DNA of 64,000 nucleotides from an endosymbiont of Galathealinum brachiosum (GCA_003349885.1 QFXC01000013.1:496001-560000); one strand, 5' to 3'; shown: positions 36,390 to 46,604, numbered from the stretch's first letter. Translations and numbers: made by a program. The notes: generated by a model not told the origin, from the letters alone.

Positions 36390-37613
36390 CTACATTTTTA
36401 ATAACTGCATCACTGATGCAATTTCTTCATGCGCCTGCTGAAAAACATTCTGTGCAAAATCAGCATCCTGATTACCGGGATATAGCTTTTTAAATGCGGG
36501 AACTTCATTTATTTTTGGCAACCCAGCCAACTGATGATGTTTCAAACGATGATAAATCTGTGCAATTATAATCATATCACAGGTGTCGATTTCTCCCGTT
36601 TCCTCTCGTTGCCAGTTTTCAAATTCTTCAACAACAGCAAATAAATCATTTGATAAATCCCAGTGCCGAATAACCATACTACCTACCGCACCTCTGAGGT
36701 GCATAATAATATTATTTAGCTCCGCCTCATCAGTTACAACCAGCCCGGTATCTTCTATATAACTTAAAATAGGAATCACACCGATTTCATGTAATAACCC
36801 GGCGAGCAACATATGATCAGGGGATAATTTTCCGCTTTGCTTTGATAATGCAAAACTGATTGAGGCAATATCAACACTATGATCATAAAGTTCATGCATA
36901 CGTTGATTTAACATTTTTGATTTTGTATTAAATAGCTGCTTTATTGCAAAACCGGTAACCAGTTCTTTACTGGTTTGCATACCTAAACGGACAATCGCTG
37001 ACTGTATACTGTTAATGGGATCAACTCCCCTGCTTAACGGTCCGTTTGCTGCATTAATTAATCGGGTTACCATGGCCGGGTCAGCAGAAACGATACGCGC
37101 AACATCCTCGGCACTGGTGCTTTGACTATTCAAGGCTTTTTTAACTTTTACAGCAATATCAGGCAAACTGGGTAGTTTTAAATTCCCCATATTAAAGGCA
37201 TGCATTATCTCATTAAACAGATTGCCTTCTACTTCATTCATTTCAACCGTTTCAAGCTCTTCACCGGTAATTAACTCCTGATCAACAAAAGTATTAAAGA
37301 GCTGTTTTTCAAACCGTGCAATAACACATCCAGCCTGAGCAACCAGACGGGTATTACGTTCACCATCATTAAATAACGGGTGGTATGCTCTCTCATCAGA
37401 CGCATTTAATAGCACTGGTGGTTTGTCTATGCCCAGCAAATCAAGCTTTCCCTTTAAAAGATAAATAAACCACCGATGCTCTTCATTAGCAGACAGTTCA
37501 TCACCCGTTCTGAGCTCAATCATTTGTGACTGCTCAGCTATTTGTATTCGGTGCTCACTTTGCAGTTGCTTTATGGGAACCAGATACTTCAGAAGTGTAT
37601 TATCAAATTGCAC
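36390..37613 (-). CDS. HDOD protein with cNMP-binding-like N-terminus (copy 2)
   Basis: A 407-residue paralogue of the gene immediately downstream. The architecture is the same: a degenerate cyclic-nucleotide-binding-like domain (residues 1-125), then HDOD with KLPSLPDIAVKVKKALN, ADPAMVTRLINAANGP, HEIGVIP. It retains HE instead of HD at the position where copy 1 has HD. It is the first gene of the two-gene operon. The duplication is old, as the sequences are well diverged outside the HDOD core. Confidence 0.88.
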   Translation of the reverse strand: MQFDNTLLKYLVPIKQLQSEHRIQIAEQSQMIELRTGDELSANEEHRWFIYLLKGKLDLLGIDKPPVLLNASDERAYHPLFNDGERNTRLVAQAGCVIARFEKQLFNTFVDQELITGEELETVEMNEVEGNLFNEIMHAFNMGNLKLPSLPDIAVKVKKALNSQSTSAEDVARIVSADPAMVTRLINAANGPLSRGVDPINSIQSAIVRLGMQTSKELVTGFAIKQLFNTKSKMLNQRMHELYDHSVDIASISFALSKQSGKLSPDHMLLAGLLHEIGVIPILSYIEDTGLVVTDEAELNNIIMHLRGAVGSMVIRHWDLSNDLFAVVEEFENWQREETGEIDTCDMIIIAQIYHRLKHHQLAGLPKINEVPAFKKLYPGNQDADFAQNVFQQAHEEIASVMQLLKM

Positions 37614-37733
37614 TTTAATTATTTCTTTTATTAGTTAGTTTGCCTCTTATAAAAATAGCACATATAAGCAATATCTTTATGATTTTCCTCAAAATAGTAT
37701 AAGCCTTCCAAAACAGGGCAAATCTCTATTTTT

Positions 37734-37745
37734 TGGTCTATAGTT
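37734..37745 (+). promoter_or_regulatory. Sigma-S-like -10 sequence upstream of DUF4426 gene
   Basis: TGGTCTATAGTT includes CTATAGTT, close to the sigma-S type -10 (CTATACTT). The same 12 bases occur at 57839 upstream of prkA. It is 42 bp before the ATG. Confidence 0.4.
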
Positions 37746-37786
37746 GAACACATAGAACCAATATCCCCGTTAGAGAGAAAATAAAT

Positions 37787-38236
37787 ATGACACAACATAA
37801 AATCACCCTTATTAGCGTATTGATGTTATTTTTCAGCCTGTTTTCCGGCAATATTAATGCAGAAAATTCAAAGCAGTTTGGCAACTATGTTATCCACTAC
37901 AATGCTTTTCGTAGTGATACCCTGACACCTGAAATTGCTAAGGCCTACTCACTAACGCGACGTAATAATCGCATGGTTATTAATATCACTGTGCAGAAAA
38001 AAAATGGTGATGTGACACGACCGGTAAAAGCCAAAGTTAATGGTTTTGCCAGCAACCTGACGGGGCAGATCAAAGCACTGGAATTTAAAGAAATTCACGA
38101 TGGTGAGGCTATATATTATCTGGCTCAATCTCAGGTATCGAACCAGGAAACACTAAAATTTGACATTAAAGCGACACCAGCAGGCGAGTCTCTGGTCGCT
38201 AATGTTAAATTTAAACAGAAATTCTATACTGATTAA
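37787..38236 (+). CDS. DUF4426 family exported protein
   Basis: A 149-residue protein with a signal peptide (residues 1-25, ending NA) and one beta-rich domain with FGNYVIHYNAFRSDTL and NRMVINITVQKK, hallmarks of DUF4426. The family is periplasmic with unknown function. A TTAGAGAGAAAATAA leader supplies a weak ribosome site. A terminator follows at 38266. Confidence 0.8.
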   Translation: MTQHKITLISVLMLFFSLFSGNINAENSKQFGNYVIHYNAFRSDTLTPEIAKAYSLTRRNNRMVINITVQKKNGDVTRPVKAKVNGFASNLTGQIKALEFKEIHDGEAIYYLAQSQVSNQETLKFDIKATPAGESLVANVKFKQKFYTD

Positions 38237-38265
38237 ATCACCAATTTACTCCAAAAGTGGTAATT

Positions 38266-38294
38266 AGGCCCTGTTTTTACAGGGCCTGTTTTTT
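38266..38294 (+). terminator. Rho-independent terminator after DUF4426 gene
   Basis: AGGCCCTGT/ACAGGGCCT arms (38266-38274, 38279-38287) followed by GTTTTTT. Confidence 0.88.
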
Positions 38295-38405
38295 GACCTT
38301 AAACAAATTCCTTTAATCCCGCCCTATCAGACATACCATCATTGCCCTATTTCCGTTACAATTCCCCCCCACAGAATTGAGAACAGCTAAAGGCTAATCA
38401 AAGCA

Positions 38406-38921
38406 ATGACAAAACAAAGCAGTTATACGAAGGAAGATTTAATAAAATGCGGCCATGGAGAACTGTTCGGACCGGGCAATGCACAGCTTCCTGTCGACAA
38501 TATGCTTATGATGGACCGTATTAGCCTCATATCTGAAGAAGGCGGGGAATACGACAAAGGCCAAATACAGGCCGAACTGGATATAAGCCCGGATTTATGG
38601 TTTTTTGAATGTCACTTCCCCGGTGATCCGGTTATGCCAGGCTGCCTTGGACTAGATGCTATGTGGCAATTAGTTGGTTTTTACCTTGGCTGGAAAGGCC
38701 ACCCGGGTAGAGGTAGAGCACTAGGTGTAGGCGAAGTTAAATTTACCGGTCAGGTTTTACCTACCGCTAAAAAAGTAAGTTACCAGATCAATATCAAACG
38801 AGTTATTGCCCGTGGTTTGATTCTGGGTATTGCTGATGGCGTTATCATGGTTGATGGGCGCGAAATTTATTCTGCTAAAGGGCTTAGGGTAGGTCTGTTT
38901 AGCTCAACTGATGATTTTTAG
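38406..38921 (+). CDS. fabA: 3-hydroxydecanoyl-ACP dehydratase/isomerase
   Basis: A 171-residue hot-dog enzyme that dehydrates 3-hydroxyacyl-ACP and isomerises trans-2- to cis-3-decenoyl-ACP, giving unsaturated fatty acids. Catalytic H70 ([12 protein letters not shown]) and D84 are present. It is followed after 11 bp by fabB, the standard operon for anaerobic-type unsaturated fatty acid synthesis in gammaproteobacteria. A palindromic FabR or FadR site was not identified. Confidence 0.97.
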   Translation: MTKQSSYTKEDLIKCGHGELFGPGNAQLPVDNMLMMDRISLISEEGGEYDKGQIQAELDISPDLWFFECHFPGDPVMPGCLGLDAMWQLVGFYLGWKGHPGRGRALGVGEVKFTGQVLPTAKKVSYQINIKRVIARGLILGIADGVIMVDGREIYSAKGLRVGLFSSTDDF

Positions 38922-38932
38922 GTAATTAATAC

Positions 38933-40150
38933 ATGAAACGAGTTGTAATCACTGGATTTGGGATCGTCTCCTGTCTGGGAAATGACAAACAAGCCGTAAC
39001 AGAATCACTACGTGAAGGCCGCTCAGGCATTAAGTTTCAGGAAGAATACGAAAAAATGGGCATGCGCAGCCATGTTGCGGGCTCTATAGATATTGATTTA
39101 AGCGAACATATAGACCGTAAAGTTAAACGTTTTATGGGTGATGCGGCAGCTTATACTTATGTCGCTATGCAGCAGGCAATCGAAGACGCTGGTCTTTCAG
39201 ACGAGCAGGTATCTAATATTCGTACAGGACTGATCATGGGTTCTGGTGGCGGTTCGCCTGAAAATCAGGTTATTGCTGCTGATACACTTCGCGAAAAAGG
39301 CATTCGTCGTGTTGGTCCTTATATGGTACCCCGCACTATGGCGAGTACGGTTTCAGCCTGCCTTGCGACACCTTTTAAAATAAAAGGTGTCAATTACTCT
39401 ATAAGCTCTGCCTGTGCGACAAGCACACACTGTATTGGCAATGCTATGGAGCAGATCCAGCTAGGTAAACAGGATATTATTTTTGCCGGTGGTGGTGAAG
39501 AAGAGCACTGGGCCATGAGCATGTTATTTGACGGCATGGGCGCACTCTCATCCAAGTACAATGAAACCCCCGAAAAAGCATCACGTAGTTATGATGCAGA
39601 TCGAGATGGCTTTGTTATCGCCGGTGGCGGTGGTGTTGTTGTTCTGGAAGAACTGGAACACGCACAGGCGCGTGGTGCAACTATATATGCCGAACTGGTA
39701 GGGTATGGTGCGACATCTGATGGCCACGATATGGTTGCACCGTCAGGTGAAGGCGCTGTGCGTTGTATGCAAATGGCCCTGTCTACTGTTGATACACCTG
39801 TTGATTACATTAATACACACGGCACCAGCACACCGGTTGGTGATGTTGCAGAAACCGGTGCAATTAAAGAAGTATTCGGTGAAAATATTCCACCATTTAG
39901 CTCAACCAAGTCATTATGCGGTCACTCACTTGGCGCGGCAGGTGTACAGGAAACCATTTACTGTCTTCTAATGATGCAGAATAATTTCATTCAGGCCTCC
40001 GCCAATGTTGATAATCTGGATGAGAAAGTAGATGGGATGCCACTGGTAACCAAACGCGTAGATAACGCCGAGTTAAATACCGTTCTTACAAATAACTTTG
40101 GTTTTGGCGGCACTAATGCCTGCCTCGTACTGAGTAAGTTCAAAGCTTAA
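38933..40150 (+). CDS. fabB: 3-oxoacyl-ACP synthase I
   Basis: A 405-residue condensing enzyme. The Cys-His-His triad is visible: C161 (SSACATSTH), H296 ([11 protein letters not shown]) and H331 (CGHSLGAAG). It elongates the cis-3-decenoyl product of FabA. The length and the pairing with fabA distinguish it from FabF. Confidence 0.97.
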   Translation: MKRVVITGFGIVSCLGNDKQAVTESLREGRSGIKFQEEYEKMGMRSHVAGSIDIDLSEHIDRKVKRFMGDAAAYTYVAMQQAIEDAGLSDEQVSNIRTGLIMGSGGGSPENQVIAADTLREKGIRRVGPYMVPRTMASTVSACLATPFKIKGVNYSISSACATSTHCIGNAMEQIQLGKQDIIFAGGGEEEHWAMSMLFDGMGALSSKYNETPEKASRSYDADRDGFVIAGGGGVVVLEELEHAQARGATIYAELVGYGATSDGHDMVAPSGEGAVRCMQMALSTVDTPVDYINTHGTSTPVGDVAETGAIKEVFGENIPPFSSTKSLCGHSLGAAGVQETIYCLLMMQNNFIQASANVDNLDEKVDGMPLVTKRVDNAELNTVLTNNFGFGGTNACLVLSKFKA

Positions 40151-40239
40151 ACCATCGCAAATTAATGTTAGCTCTTACGCAATAAAACTTATCGTGTAGA
40201 GTTAGCGTTAACTAACGATAGAGCATTTAGACCCATTCC

Positions 40240-41241
40240 ATGGAATCTCAACCTCCAACTCATGACTTCGCAGCACTCGATCCAACACTTATTATTGATT
40301 CAGTAGAATCACTAGGCCTGCAAAGTGATGCTCGAATTTTTGCTCTAAACTCTTACGAAAATCGTGTTTACCAGATAGGCCTGGAAGAAGGCTCTGATTT
40401 TGGACAAAAAATAATAGGCAAATATTATCGCCCAAACCGCTGGTCTAATGAACAGATACAGGAAGAACACGATTTCACCACCGAACTATCCGATCTGGAA
40501 ATTCCAGTCGTTGCACCGCTACAGTTTAATCAACAAAGTCTTCTTAACTATAATAATTTCCGATTTGCACTGTTTCGTCAAAAGGGCGGTCGCACAGCCG
40601 AGCTCGACAATACAGAGCATCTTGAGTGGATAGGTCGCTTTTTAGGCCGTATTCATCTGGCAGGTGCCAGCAAACCTTTTAAATACCGCCCACAGATATC
40701 GGTACAGGATTATGCAATTGATAGCGCACGTTTCTTACTGGATAACAATTTCATCCCCGACTACCTGCTCGAAGCCTACCAGACGTTAAGCAATGACCTG
40801 ATAGGTCTGTTAGAACAACGTTTTCAAAGTGATAGCATTAGCTCTATACGCCTACATGGTGACTGCCATCAGGGTAATATTCTGTGGACAGATCAGGGCC
40901 CTCATTTCGTCGATTTTGATGACTGTAGAAGCGGCCCTGCGGTGCAGGATATCTGGATGTTGTTATCAGGTGATACGCAGGAACAACAAAAACAGCTAAA
41001 CCATGTGCTCGATGGTTATTTTGAGTTTGCCGAATTAGAACCAGCTGAATTACGTCTTGTTGAACCGTTACGTAGTCTTCGTTTAATGCATTATGCCAGC
41101 TGGCTGGCCAAACGCTGGTCCGACCCGAGTTTCCCAATGAATTTCCCCTGGTTTAATACACCAAACTACTGGGAACAGCACATTCTTGAATTACGTGAGC
41201 AGTTTGCCCTGCTTCAGGAAAGCGAAAATCTGCATCTTTAA
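40240..41241 (+). CDS. srkA: Stress response kinase A (YihE)
   Basis: A 333-residue aminoglycoside-phosphotransferase-fold Ser/Thr kinase. SYENRVYQIG is the N-lobe block, the catalytic loop is HGDCHQGNILW (near residue 206), and DFDDCRSGP carries the metal-binding aspartates. In E. coli it protects against stress-induced death under MazEF and Cpx control. Here it stands alone after fabB. Confidence 0.93.
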   Translation: MESQPPTHDFAALDPTLIIDSVESLGLQSDARIFALNSYENRVYQIGLEEGSDFGQKIIGKYYRPNRWSNEQIQEEHDFTTELSDLEIPVVAPLQFNQQSLLNYNNFRFALFRQKGGRTAELDNTEHLEWIGRFLGRIHLAGASKPFKYRPQISVQDYAIDSARFLLDNNFIPDYLLEAYQTLSNDLIGLLEQRFQSDSISSIRLHGDCHQGNILWTDQGPHFVDFDDCRSGPAVQDIWMLLSGDTQEQQKQLNHVLDGYFEFAELEPAELRLVEPLRSLRLMHYASWLAKRWSDPSFPMNFPWFNTPNYWEQHILELREQFALLQESENLHL

Positions 41242-41349
41242 TCAAATTAAATAGCCAAATAACCCGCATTTCTCGAAAACCCATGAAATATTAAGGCTAA
41301 GCACCTGTATTTTTTATGAAAAAAGACTAGAATCAATAAAAAAGAGAGA

Positions 41350-41829
41350 ATGGCGAGAGCAATGAAAAATCTTACATTGAAAACAGCAGGTCTACTCATA
41401 TTAGCTTTGTTCAGTACTCAGGGACTAGCAGGCAGCCCATGGGCTGATGATACGGCTGCTGATGATACGACAGCAACAGAGCAGACAACAACCGAAGTTA
41501 TGCCACAGGAAACTGGTGGTAGCCCGGCCATGACTGAAGAAACAACTAAACCTGTTGAAACAGTTGAAGTTAGCCCGCAGCCGGAAGTAATTAATGAAAC
41601 GGTTCAGCAGGGTGATGTACTAAATGTTAATGAAGCACCTCAGGCTGTTGGTGTCAGGTTACTCGATTTTCCACGCCGTGGCATGACAACTGACAAGGTA
41701 GAAAATGAACTTGGACGTCCGTCAGAAATAATACCGTCAATTGGCCAGCCACCAATCAGTCGCTGGGTTTATGATGACCGCACTGTTTACTTTGAATATT
41801 CATCTGTTATACACGTTGTTGCAAAATAA
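41350..41829 (+). CDS. Exported hypothetical protein with BamE/SmpA-like C-terminus
   Basis: A 159-residue protein. The signal peptide ends near GLAG (residue 28); a Thr/Glu-rich low-complexity linker covers about 30-85; and a C-terminal module has RRGMTTDKVENELGRP and WVYDDRTVYFEY, which resembles the SmpA/OmlA (BamE) fold signature GMTxxxVxxxLGxP. It has no lipobox, so it is likely periplasmic. I cannot assign a partner. Confidence 0.65.
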   Translation: MARAMKNLTLKTAGLLILALFSTQGLAGSPWADDTAADDTTATEQTTTEVMPQETGGSPAMTEETTKPVETVEVSPQPEVINETVQQGDVLNVNEAPQAVGVRLLDFPRRGMTTDKVENELGRPSEIIPSIGQPPISRWVYDDRTVYFEYSSVIHVVAK

Positions 41830-41834
41830 AAACC

Positions 41835-41900
41835 TGTCATCCTGAGCAGTAGTGAAAATTTATAACCCACGCAATTACTACACTTTATCTCAGGATGACA
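41835..41900. repeat. Inverted repeat TGTCATCCTGAG
   Basis: Perfect 12-base arms (41835-41846 and 41889-41900) separated by 42 bases. The TGTCATCCTGAG end is reminiscent of dispersed small palindromic elements and could also act as a terminator for the preceding gene. The following ATG is 13 bp away. Confidence 0.5.
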
Positions 41901-41913
41901 ACATGCACATTCA

Positions 41914-42828
41914 ATGAGCATTCTTGAAAAACTCAACCTCCCCTCTCCAGTCACTCAAATAAAAAACCCTCTTTTAGACGAAAAAAAAATACAGTTATTT
42001 ATTAAACGTGATGAGTTAATACATCCTGTTATTCAGGGAAATAAATGGCGAAAATTAAAGTACAATCTGCTGAAAGCTAACAATAAAGGGAAAAAAACCT
42101 TACTCAGTTTTGGGGGGGCATATTCAAACCATCTTCATGCACTGGCCGCTGCAGGAAAAGAACTCGGTTTTAAAACCATTGGCATTATTCGCGGCGAAGC
42201 ACCAAGAGTTCTCAACCCCTGCTTACAGGATATGATGAACTGGGGGATGCAACTCAAATTCATTACCCGTTTAGAATACAAACAAAAAAATAATCCTGAA
42301 TTTATTAAAAACCTTAAAACCGAATTTAGTGATTTTTATTTAATTCCTGAAGGTGGAAATAATACAGCCGGAAAAAAAGGCTGTGCTGAGTTACTGGATG
42401 AACTGGAGGATCATTATGATGTTATATGCTGTGAAGTTGGCAGCGGCACCATGTTAAGTTCACTTATCCACACCAACACCGATCCGGATACTCGTTTTTT
42501 AGGCTTTGCCGTAATGAAAAACACAATGCTTAATGAGGAAATTAATGCCAGTTTAGAACTTTCAAAAACTTTATCAGACTGGACAATTAATCACGAATAC
42601 CACTTTGGCGGTTTTGCAAAATCTACCCCGGAATTGAATGACTTTATTGTAGATTTTAAACAGACATACAACATACAACTGGAGCCAGTCTATAGCGGAA
42701 AAATGTTATGGGGTATTCTAGATTTAGTTAAATATGACTATTTCAAAAAAGGATCTAAAATACTAGCTATACATGGGGGAGGACTTCAAGGTTTACGAGG
42801 TTTCAAACAGTTTAAAGAGAAGGGTTAG
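41914..42828 (+). CDS. ACC deaminase / D-cysteine desulfhydrase family PLP enzyme
   Basis: A 304-residue fold-type II PLP enzyme. The PLP lysine lies in GNKWRKLKYN (near residue 45), substrate or PLP loop FGGAYSNHLHAL is near 70, EGGNNTAG binds the phosphate region, and IHGGGLQG is near the C-terminus. The family includes 1-aminocyclopropane-1-carboxylate deaminase and D-cysteine desulfhydrase; most bacterial members of this length act on D-cysteine, so I lean that way. The gene is probably transcribed alone. Confidence 0.85.
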   Translation: MSILEKLNLPSPVTQIKNPLLDEKKIQLFIKRDELIHPVIQGNKWRKLKYNLLKANNKGKKTLLSFGGAYSNHLHALAAAGKELGFKTIGIIRGEAPRVLNPCLQDMMNWGMQLKFITRLEYKQKNNPEFIKNLKTEFSDFYLIPEGGNNTAGKKGCAELLDELEDHYDVICCEVGSGTMLSSLIHTNTDPDTRFLGFAVMKNTMLNEEINASLELSKTLSDWTINHEYHFGGFAKSTPELNDFIVDFKQTYNIQLEPVYSGKMLWGILDLVKYDYFKKGSKILAIHGGGLQGLRGFKQFKEKG

Positions 42829-42870
42829 TTAATAACAAAATAACCTCTAATAAATTAATTATTCTGATAA

Positions 42871-42973
42871 GAGTTAGATTTAGCTGACGATTTACAGTGC
42901 GAAGAAAAGCTAGTAATAAAGAACTAATGGTTCGCTATGCACCTCAGAAAATATCGTCAGTTAAAGCTAACTC
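42871..42973. repeat. 103-bp imperfect inverted repeat
   Basis: The ends (42871-42891 and 42953-42973) are 21-base complementary arms with two mismatches, starting GAGTTAG. A second inner pair (GTGCGAA/TTCG...GCAC) continues the stem. It is between convergent genes, so it may be a terminator, a MITE-like element or a structured RNA. Confidence 0.6.
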
Positions 42974-43024
42974 CAATAAATAACATACATTCGTATTGTT
43001 ATAGAAAGAATAGGTAGATAACCA

Positions 43025-44650
43025 TCAATCAACTTTAAAGCGTGAAACCAGATCACTAATTGTTCTGGTTATATTTTTAATGTTCTGCGCTGATTCTTCA
43101 GACATTTTTGAGCTGACTACCGTTTCATCTGCCAGTTGCTGAATCGAGCAAACACTTTCCTGCACACTCGAAACAACATCACTTTGCTCTCGTGTAGCCA
43201 CTTGAATTTGCTCAGCCATATCATTTACAGACTGACTTGCTGCAGTAATTTCATTTAGTGCACTACCCGCCTCTCTTGATTGTTGTACACCTTCTGCAGC
43301 CAGACTACTTCCTCGCTCCATAACCTCAACCGCTGCTTGTGTATCTGTTTGTAATTTTTCAATTATTTGTTGTATTTCATTCGTAGAATCATGCGTTCGG
43401 TTTGCCAGGGTTCTTACCTCATCAGCAACCACCGCAAACCCTCGCCCGGTTTCACCCGCTCTGGCGGCCTCAATTGCCGCATTCAGCGCCAACAGGTTAG
43501 TTTGTTCTGCAATTGATAAAATAACATCAGACACCGAACCTATTTGTTCACTACTTTCCGCGAGCGAACCAATAACTGTACTCGCCTGATTCACTTCATT
43601 TGCCAGCTTCTGCATAGACTGAACCGATAACTCAACAACTTCTTTACCTTTTATTGCCTGTTCTTTTGCTGACTCACTGTCCTGTTGTGTTTGTCTGCTG
43701 ATATTTGCAACTTCTGCAGATGATGCATCCAGCTCTGTTATCGCCGTTGCTATTAACTGGGTTTCCTGGCTTTGCTGATTAATTTTATCTGCAGTACTGT
43801 GACTGACTGACTCAGACATAACTGCTGCCTGCTCAAAACCAGCTGTTGAATTTTTTACTTTACTAATAATCGTTTGCAAGCTGGCCATAAATTCATTAAA
43901 TGAATTGGCTAAATAAGCCAGCTCATCTTTGCCTTCAGCATCCAGCCTTTGCGTTAAATCAGCTTCACCATGTGCAATTTCGGACATTGCAAACGCGAGT
44001 TTTTTTACCGAACCTTTAATACCCTTCGATACTATTAATGTAATTAGCAATCCCACAATAAATGCGATAGCGGTAACAAGCATACTTGAATTAGATAACT
44101 GCTTTGCACTGCGATTGATAAACCTTGCCTGACTTGACAATGCCTGCCAGGATTCCGCCTCCAGATTCACTGAAATAGCCGATAATTTATCAGCGTATTC
44201 ACGTAACTCCGCCTCTAGCTCTTCAGTAAAATTATAATAACCATCAGACGCGACAACTTCTTCCGTCATTGTTAAAAAAGCACTTGTGTATTTTTTATTT
44301 AAATCATCAATTAACTCCAGCTGCTGTATCTTCTTCTGATTATCAGCTTTTGTTTTTAATACATTCAGAGCGGCTATTAGCTCTGCATCATATATCTTAA
44401 ACAGTGAAACCAGATCCTGGCTATAATTTGATGTATATCGTTCAACAACAATCTGCTTTTTATTGACTGACTTCAAAACCAGACCCGCTTCCTGTGCCTG
44501 GACTTTTAAATCATTTATCATTGAATCTACCGCATCAGACACATGCGTTAAATTAAATAGAACATACGAAGAAAAACATAACATCATGATTAATATTATT
44601 ACTGGTGCCAGCAATAATTTGATGCCTAATCGCATTTTATTAAGTAACAT
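43025..44650 (-). CDS. Methyl-accepting chemotaxis protein
   Basis: A 541-residue chemoreceptor. A first membrane helix (about 12-32), a periplasmic helical sensor (about 33-185), a second membrane helix (about 190-210), a HAMP domain (about 211-265) and a C-terminal signalling domain with the conserved hairpin tip [18 protein letters not shown] (near 390). Unlike the fragment at 6144 it is intact. It is the last gene of the minus-strand cluster that begins with the VWA lipoprotein; the 16-bp gap to the repeat protein gene suggests co-transcription. The ligand is unknown. Confidence 0.93.
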   Translation of the reverse strand: MLLNKMRLGIKLLLAPVIILIMMLCFSSYVLFNLTHVSDAVDSMINDLKVQAQEAGLVLKSVNKKQIVVERYTSNYSQDLVSLFKIYDAELIAALNVLKTKADNQKKIQQLELIDDLNKKYTSAFLTMTEEVVASDGYYNFTEELEAELREYADKLSAISVNLEAESWQALSSQARFINRSAKQLSNSSMLVTAIAFIVGLLITLIVSKGIKGSVKKLAFAMSEIAHGEADLTQRLDAEGKDELAYLANSFNEFMASLQTIISKVKNSTAGFEQAAVMSESVSHSTADKINQQSQETQLIATAITELDASSAEVANISRQTQQDSESAKEQAIKGKEVVELSVQSMQKLANEVNQASTVIGSLAESSEQIGSVSDVILSIAEQTNLLALNAAIEAARAGETGRGFAVVADEVRTLANRTHDSTNEIQQIIEKLQTDTQAAVEVMERGSSLAAEGVQQSREAGSALNEITAASQSVNDMAEQIQVATREQSDVVSSVQESVCSIQQLADETVVSSKMSEESAQNIKNITRTISDLVSRFKVD

Positions 44651-44666
44651 ACTTTTTCCTAATTAT

Positions 44667-45578
44667 TTATTTTATACCTGAAATTAGCAGATCTATATTC
44701 CGACCTACTAATTGCAAATTTGACAGTACATCCTTTGGTTTTTTTCCTGTCGATTGAGATCCACTCTCAACCTTTATTAAAATTTTATGATGCCTTTTCA
44801 CATAAGCCAGTTCTGCCATCATCATATTAATTGCATCATAAACATCTGAAGGATTAATCTCACCCTGTGGGTACTCTGGCACACGAAAAGCATTTAACCC
44901 GTATTTTTTTTCTAAATATGTAAATTTATGCAAGTTAAGATAAGCCTGCAAATTAACCTGATACGGCGTGGTTTCATCAGGGTTAGTATTAACTTCAGTT
45001 TCTAAACTAATTGAATGTTTATTAGCTAATAATTCTAAATTTTTTAAAATCAGAACACTACGCTGATAGACATCATCCGGTGATATCTTTGGCGCCAGAC
45101 CATCAAGCATAAACGATGCTTTCCAAAAATTCTGGTAAACATCACTTGGCGTTTTACCCAGCACTAGTTGAGCTACCTCTTCTGATTGCCCGACATTTTT
45201 TGAATTCTGTATCTTACGCAACTCTTCCAGAATTAACTCTGCCTGCTGAAAAACATCCTCAGGTGTGATCACCTTTAATGGTATTGGCTCAACCTTAACC
45301 GCTGCCAGCCCCATGCTCACCTCAGCATCATGAATTTTCTCAAGAATCTCTAGTGATTTAGCATAGACATGCAAAGGTTTTTTATTATTTTGAACACCGG
45401 GAACGCGGGGACTATGCTGAACATTTAACTCATTTCGTAGATGCTGTATCTCTAACACCACCTGTTCAGATCGTTCATAAACATCAGAAGGGGTTATTTC
45501 GGCTTTAACCGTTGAAGCAACAGAAAATAAAATGACAGAAAAAAAATAAGCGAAGCCGACTAGAGGACATGACCTCAT
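44667..45578 (-). CDS. Exported protein of eight PxDVY-type repeats
   Basis: A 303-residue protein with a signal peptide (residues 1-26, ending VKA). The mature chain is built of eight units, each opened by a short motif: ITPSDVY 28, KKPLHVY 66, ITPEDVF 104, KTPSDVY 142, ISPDDVY 165, TTPYQVN 203, INPSDVY 241 and KKPKDVL 279. Six spacings are exactly 38 residues; only unit 4 to 5 is shortened to 23. Odd units (IxPxDVY) alternate with even ones ([KT][KT]P), suggesting a 76-residue double repeat. Each unit continues as an amphipathic helix. I know no named family for it. Probably periplasmic. Confidence 0.7.
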   Translation of the reverse strand: MRSCPLVGFAYFFSVILFSVASTVKAEITPSDVYERSEQVVLEIQHLRNELNVQHSPRVPGVQNNKKPLHVYAKSLEILEKIHDAEVSMGLAAVKVEPIPLKVITPEDVFQQAELILEELRKIQNSKNVGQSEEVAQLVLGKTPSDVYQNFWKASFMLDGLAPKISPDDVYQRSVLILKNLELLANKHSISLETEVNTNPDETTPYQVNLQAYLNLHKFTYLEKKYGLNAFRVPEYPQGEINPSDVYDAINMMMAELAYVKRHHKILIKVESGSQSTGKKPKDVLSNLQLVGRNIDLLISGIK

Positions 45579-45695
45579 TTTTATCCCCTTATATAATTAA
45601 AAATCTAAACTAGTAAAAGGATAGTCCAATAACAAGGCTAGTCAAACAAATACAATAGATATACCTGATTTAAAAGCGCCCCTTCATTTCTAGCT

Positions 45696-46484
45696 CTAAT
45701 GGTTGCCATCTGTAAAATCATCCAGCTCTTTATATGCATCAATATAATCTTTAGAAAAATCAGCAAAACCATCAAATGAAGATGTCCAGTCCTTATTTAA
45801 ATCAGTTTCATTTACCCGGCTACCATTAAAACTAACGACTTTGTTGGCTTCCAGGTCAAAACTCTTTTTGTATTCTACGAATTCTTTACCAATATCTTTC
45901 TTGTAGTTACTAAACTCATCATCCAGAGCCTGTTGACGCTGTCTTGCCTGTTGCTTAAAAGCAGCAAAATCATCAGCTACATCTGCTGGTTTATGTATTT
46001 CATAATCATCACCAGGAGATTCAATATTTAACTTACCTTCCTGCAAGGCAACCTGCTGATTATTATCATCCGCATCAACGATAAAGGTAGTACCCCGAAT
46101 GCCGATAGTTGCAAACTTTGTACGTACCTTTTTAGGCTTTTGCTTACCTATTACTTTTCGAAAGACATAATAAATTTTACCGCCCAATTGTGACAACCAG
46201 CCTGACTGCTCCACTCTTAAACTACTTTTCTGATCCAGTACCGACATAGCACCATCATCAAACTGTAATACTGCCTTGCTATTTTTACTGGTAACAACGG
46301 TTTCATCACTATTCACCAGAAACTGCATTTTCTCGGGTTTTCTCTTTTCACCCTCCGAATTCATCACATATACCTGCCCCTGAACTTTTACAATTCGGGC
46401 TCTGAAATTTTCAGCTAATAATGTTGATTGGAATAAAAAGGGTGATAAAACAAATAAAATGCCTGCCAGCTTTGTAGAATTCAT
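45696..46484 (-). CDS. FecR-domain exported protein
   Basis: A 262-residue protein with a signal peptide (ending LLA near residue 24), then a FecR domain (about 25-150: RIVKVQGQVYV, AVLQFDDGAMSVLDQ, ATIGIRGTTFIV), then a charged helical tail (about 165-262) likely to form a coiled coil. FecR domains here lack the membrane anti-sigma part of classical FecR, so it is more probably a periplasmic structural or sensory domain. It lies between the anti-sigma gene and the repeat protein gene, 117-120 bp from each. Confidence 0.85.
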   Translation of the reverse strand: MNSTKLAGILFVLSPFLFQSTLLAENFRARIVKVQGQVYVMNSEGEKRKPEKMQFLVNSDETVVTSKNSKAVLQFDDGAMSVLDQKSSLRVEQSGWLSQLGGKIYYVFRKVIGKQKPKKVRTKFATIGIRGTTFIVDADDNNQQVALQEGKLNIESPGDDYEIHKPADVADDFAAFKQQARQRQQALDDEFSNYKKDIGKEFVEYKKSFDLEANKVVSFNGSRVNETDLNKDWTSSFDGFADFSKDYIDAYKELDDFTDGNH

Positions 46485-46604
46485 TTTTGAACTATCCTAA
46501 GTATAATTATCTGGCCGCCATATTTTATGAAATCTGTTAAATATTAAGCTAGCCCTTGCTCTATATTAGCCTAGAATTTACCTGACCGCATTACAGTAGA
46601 CACG

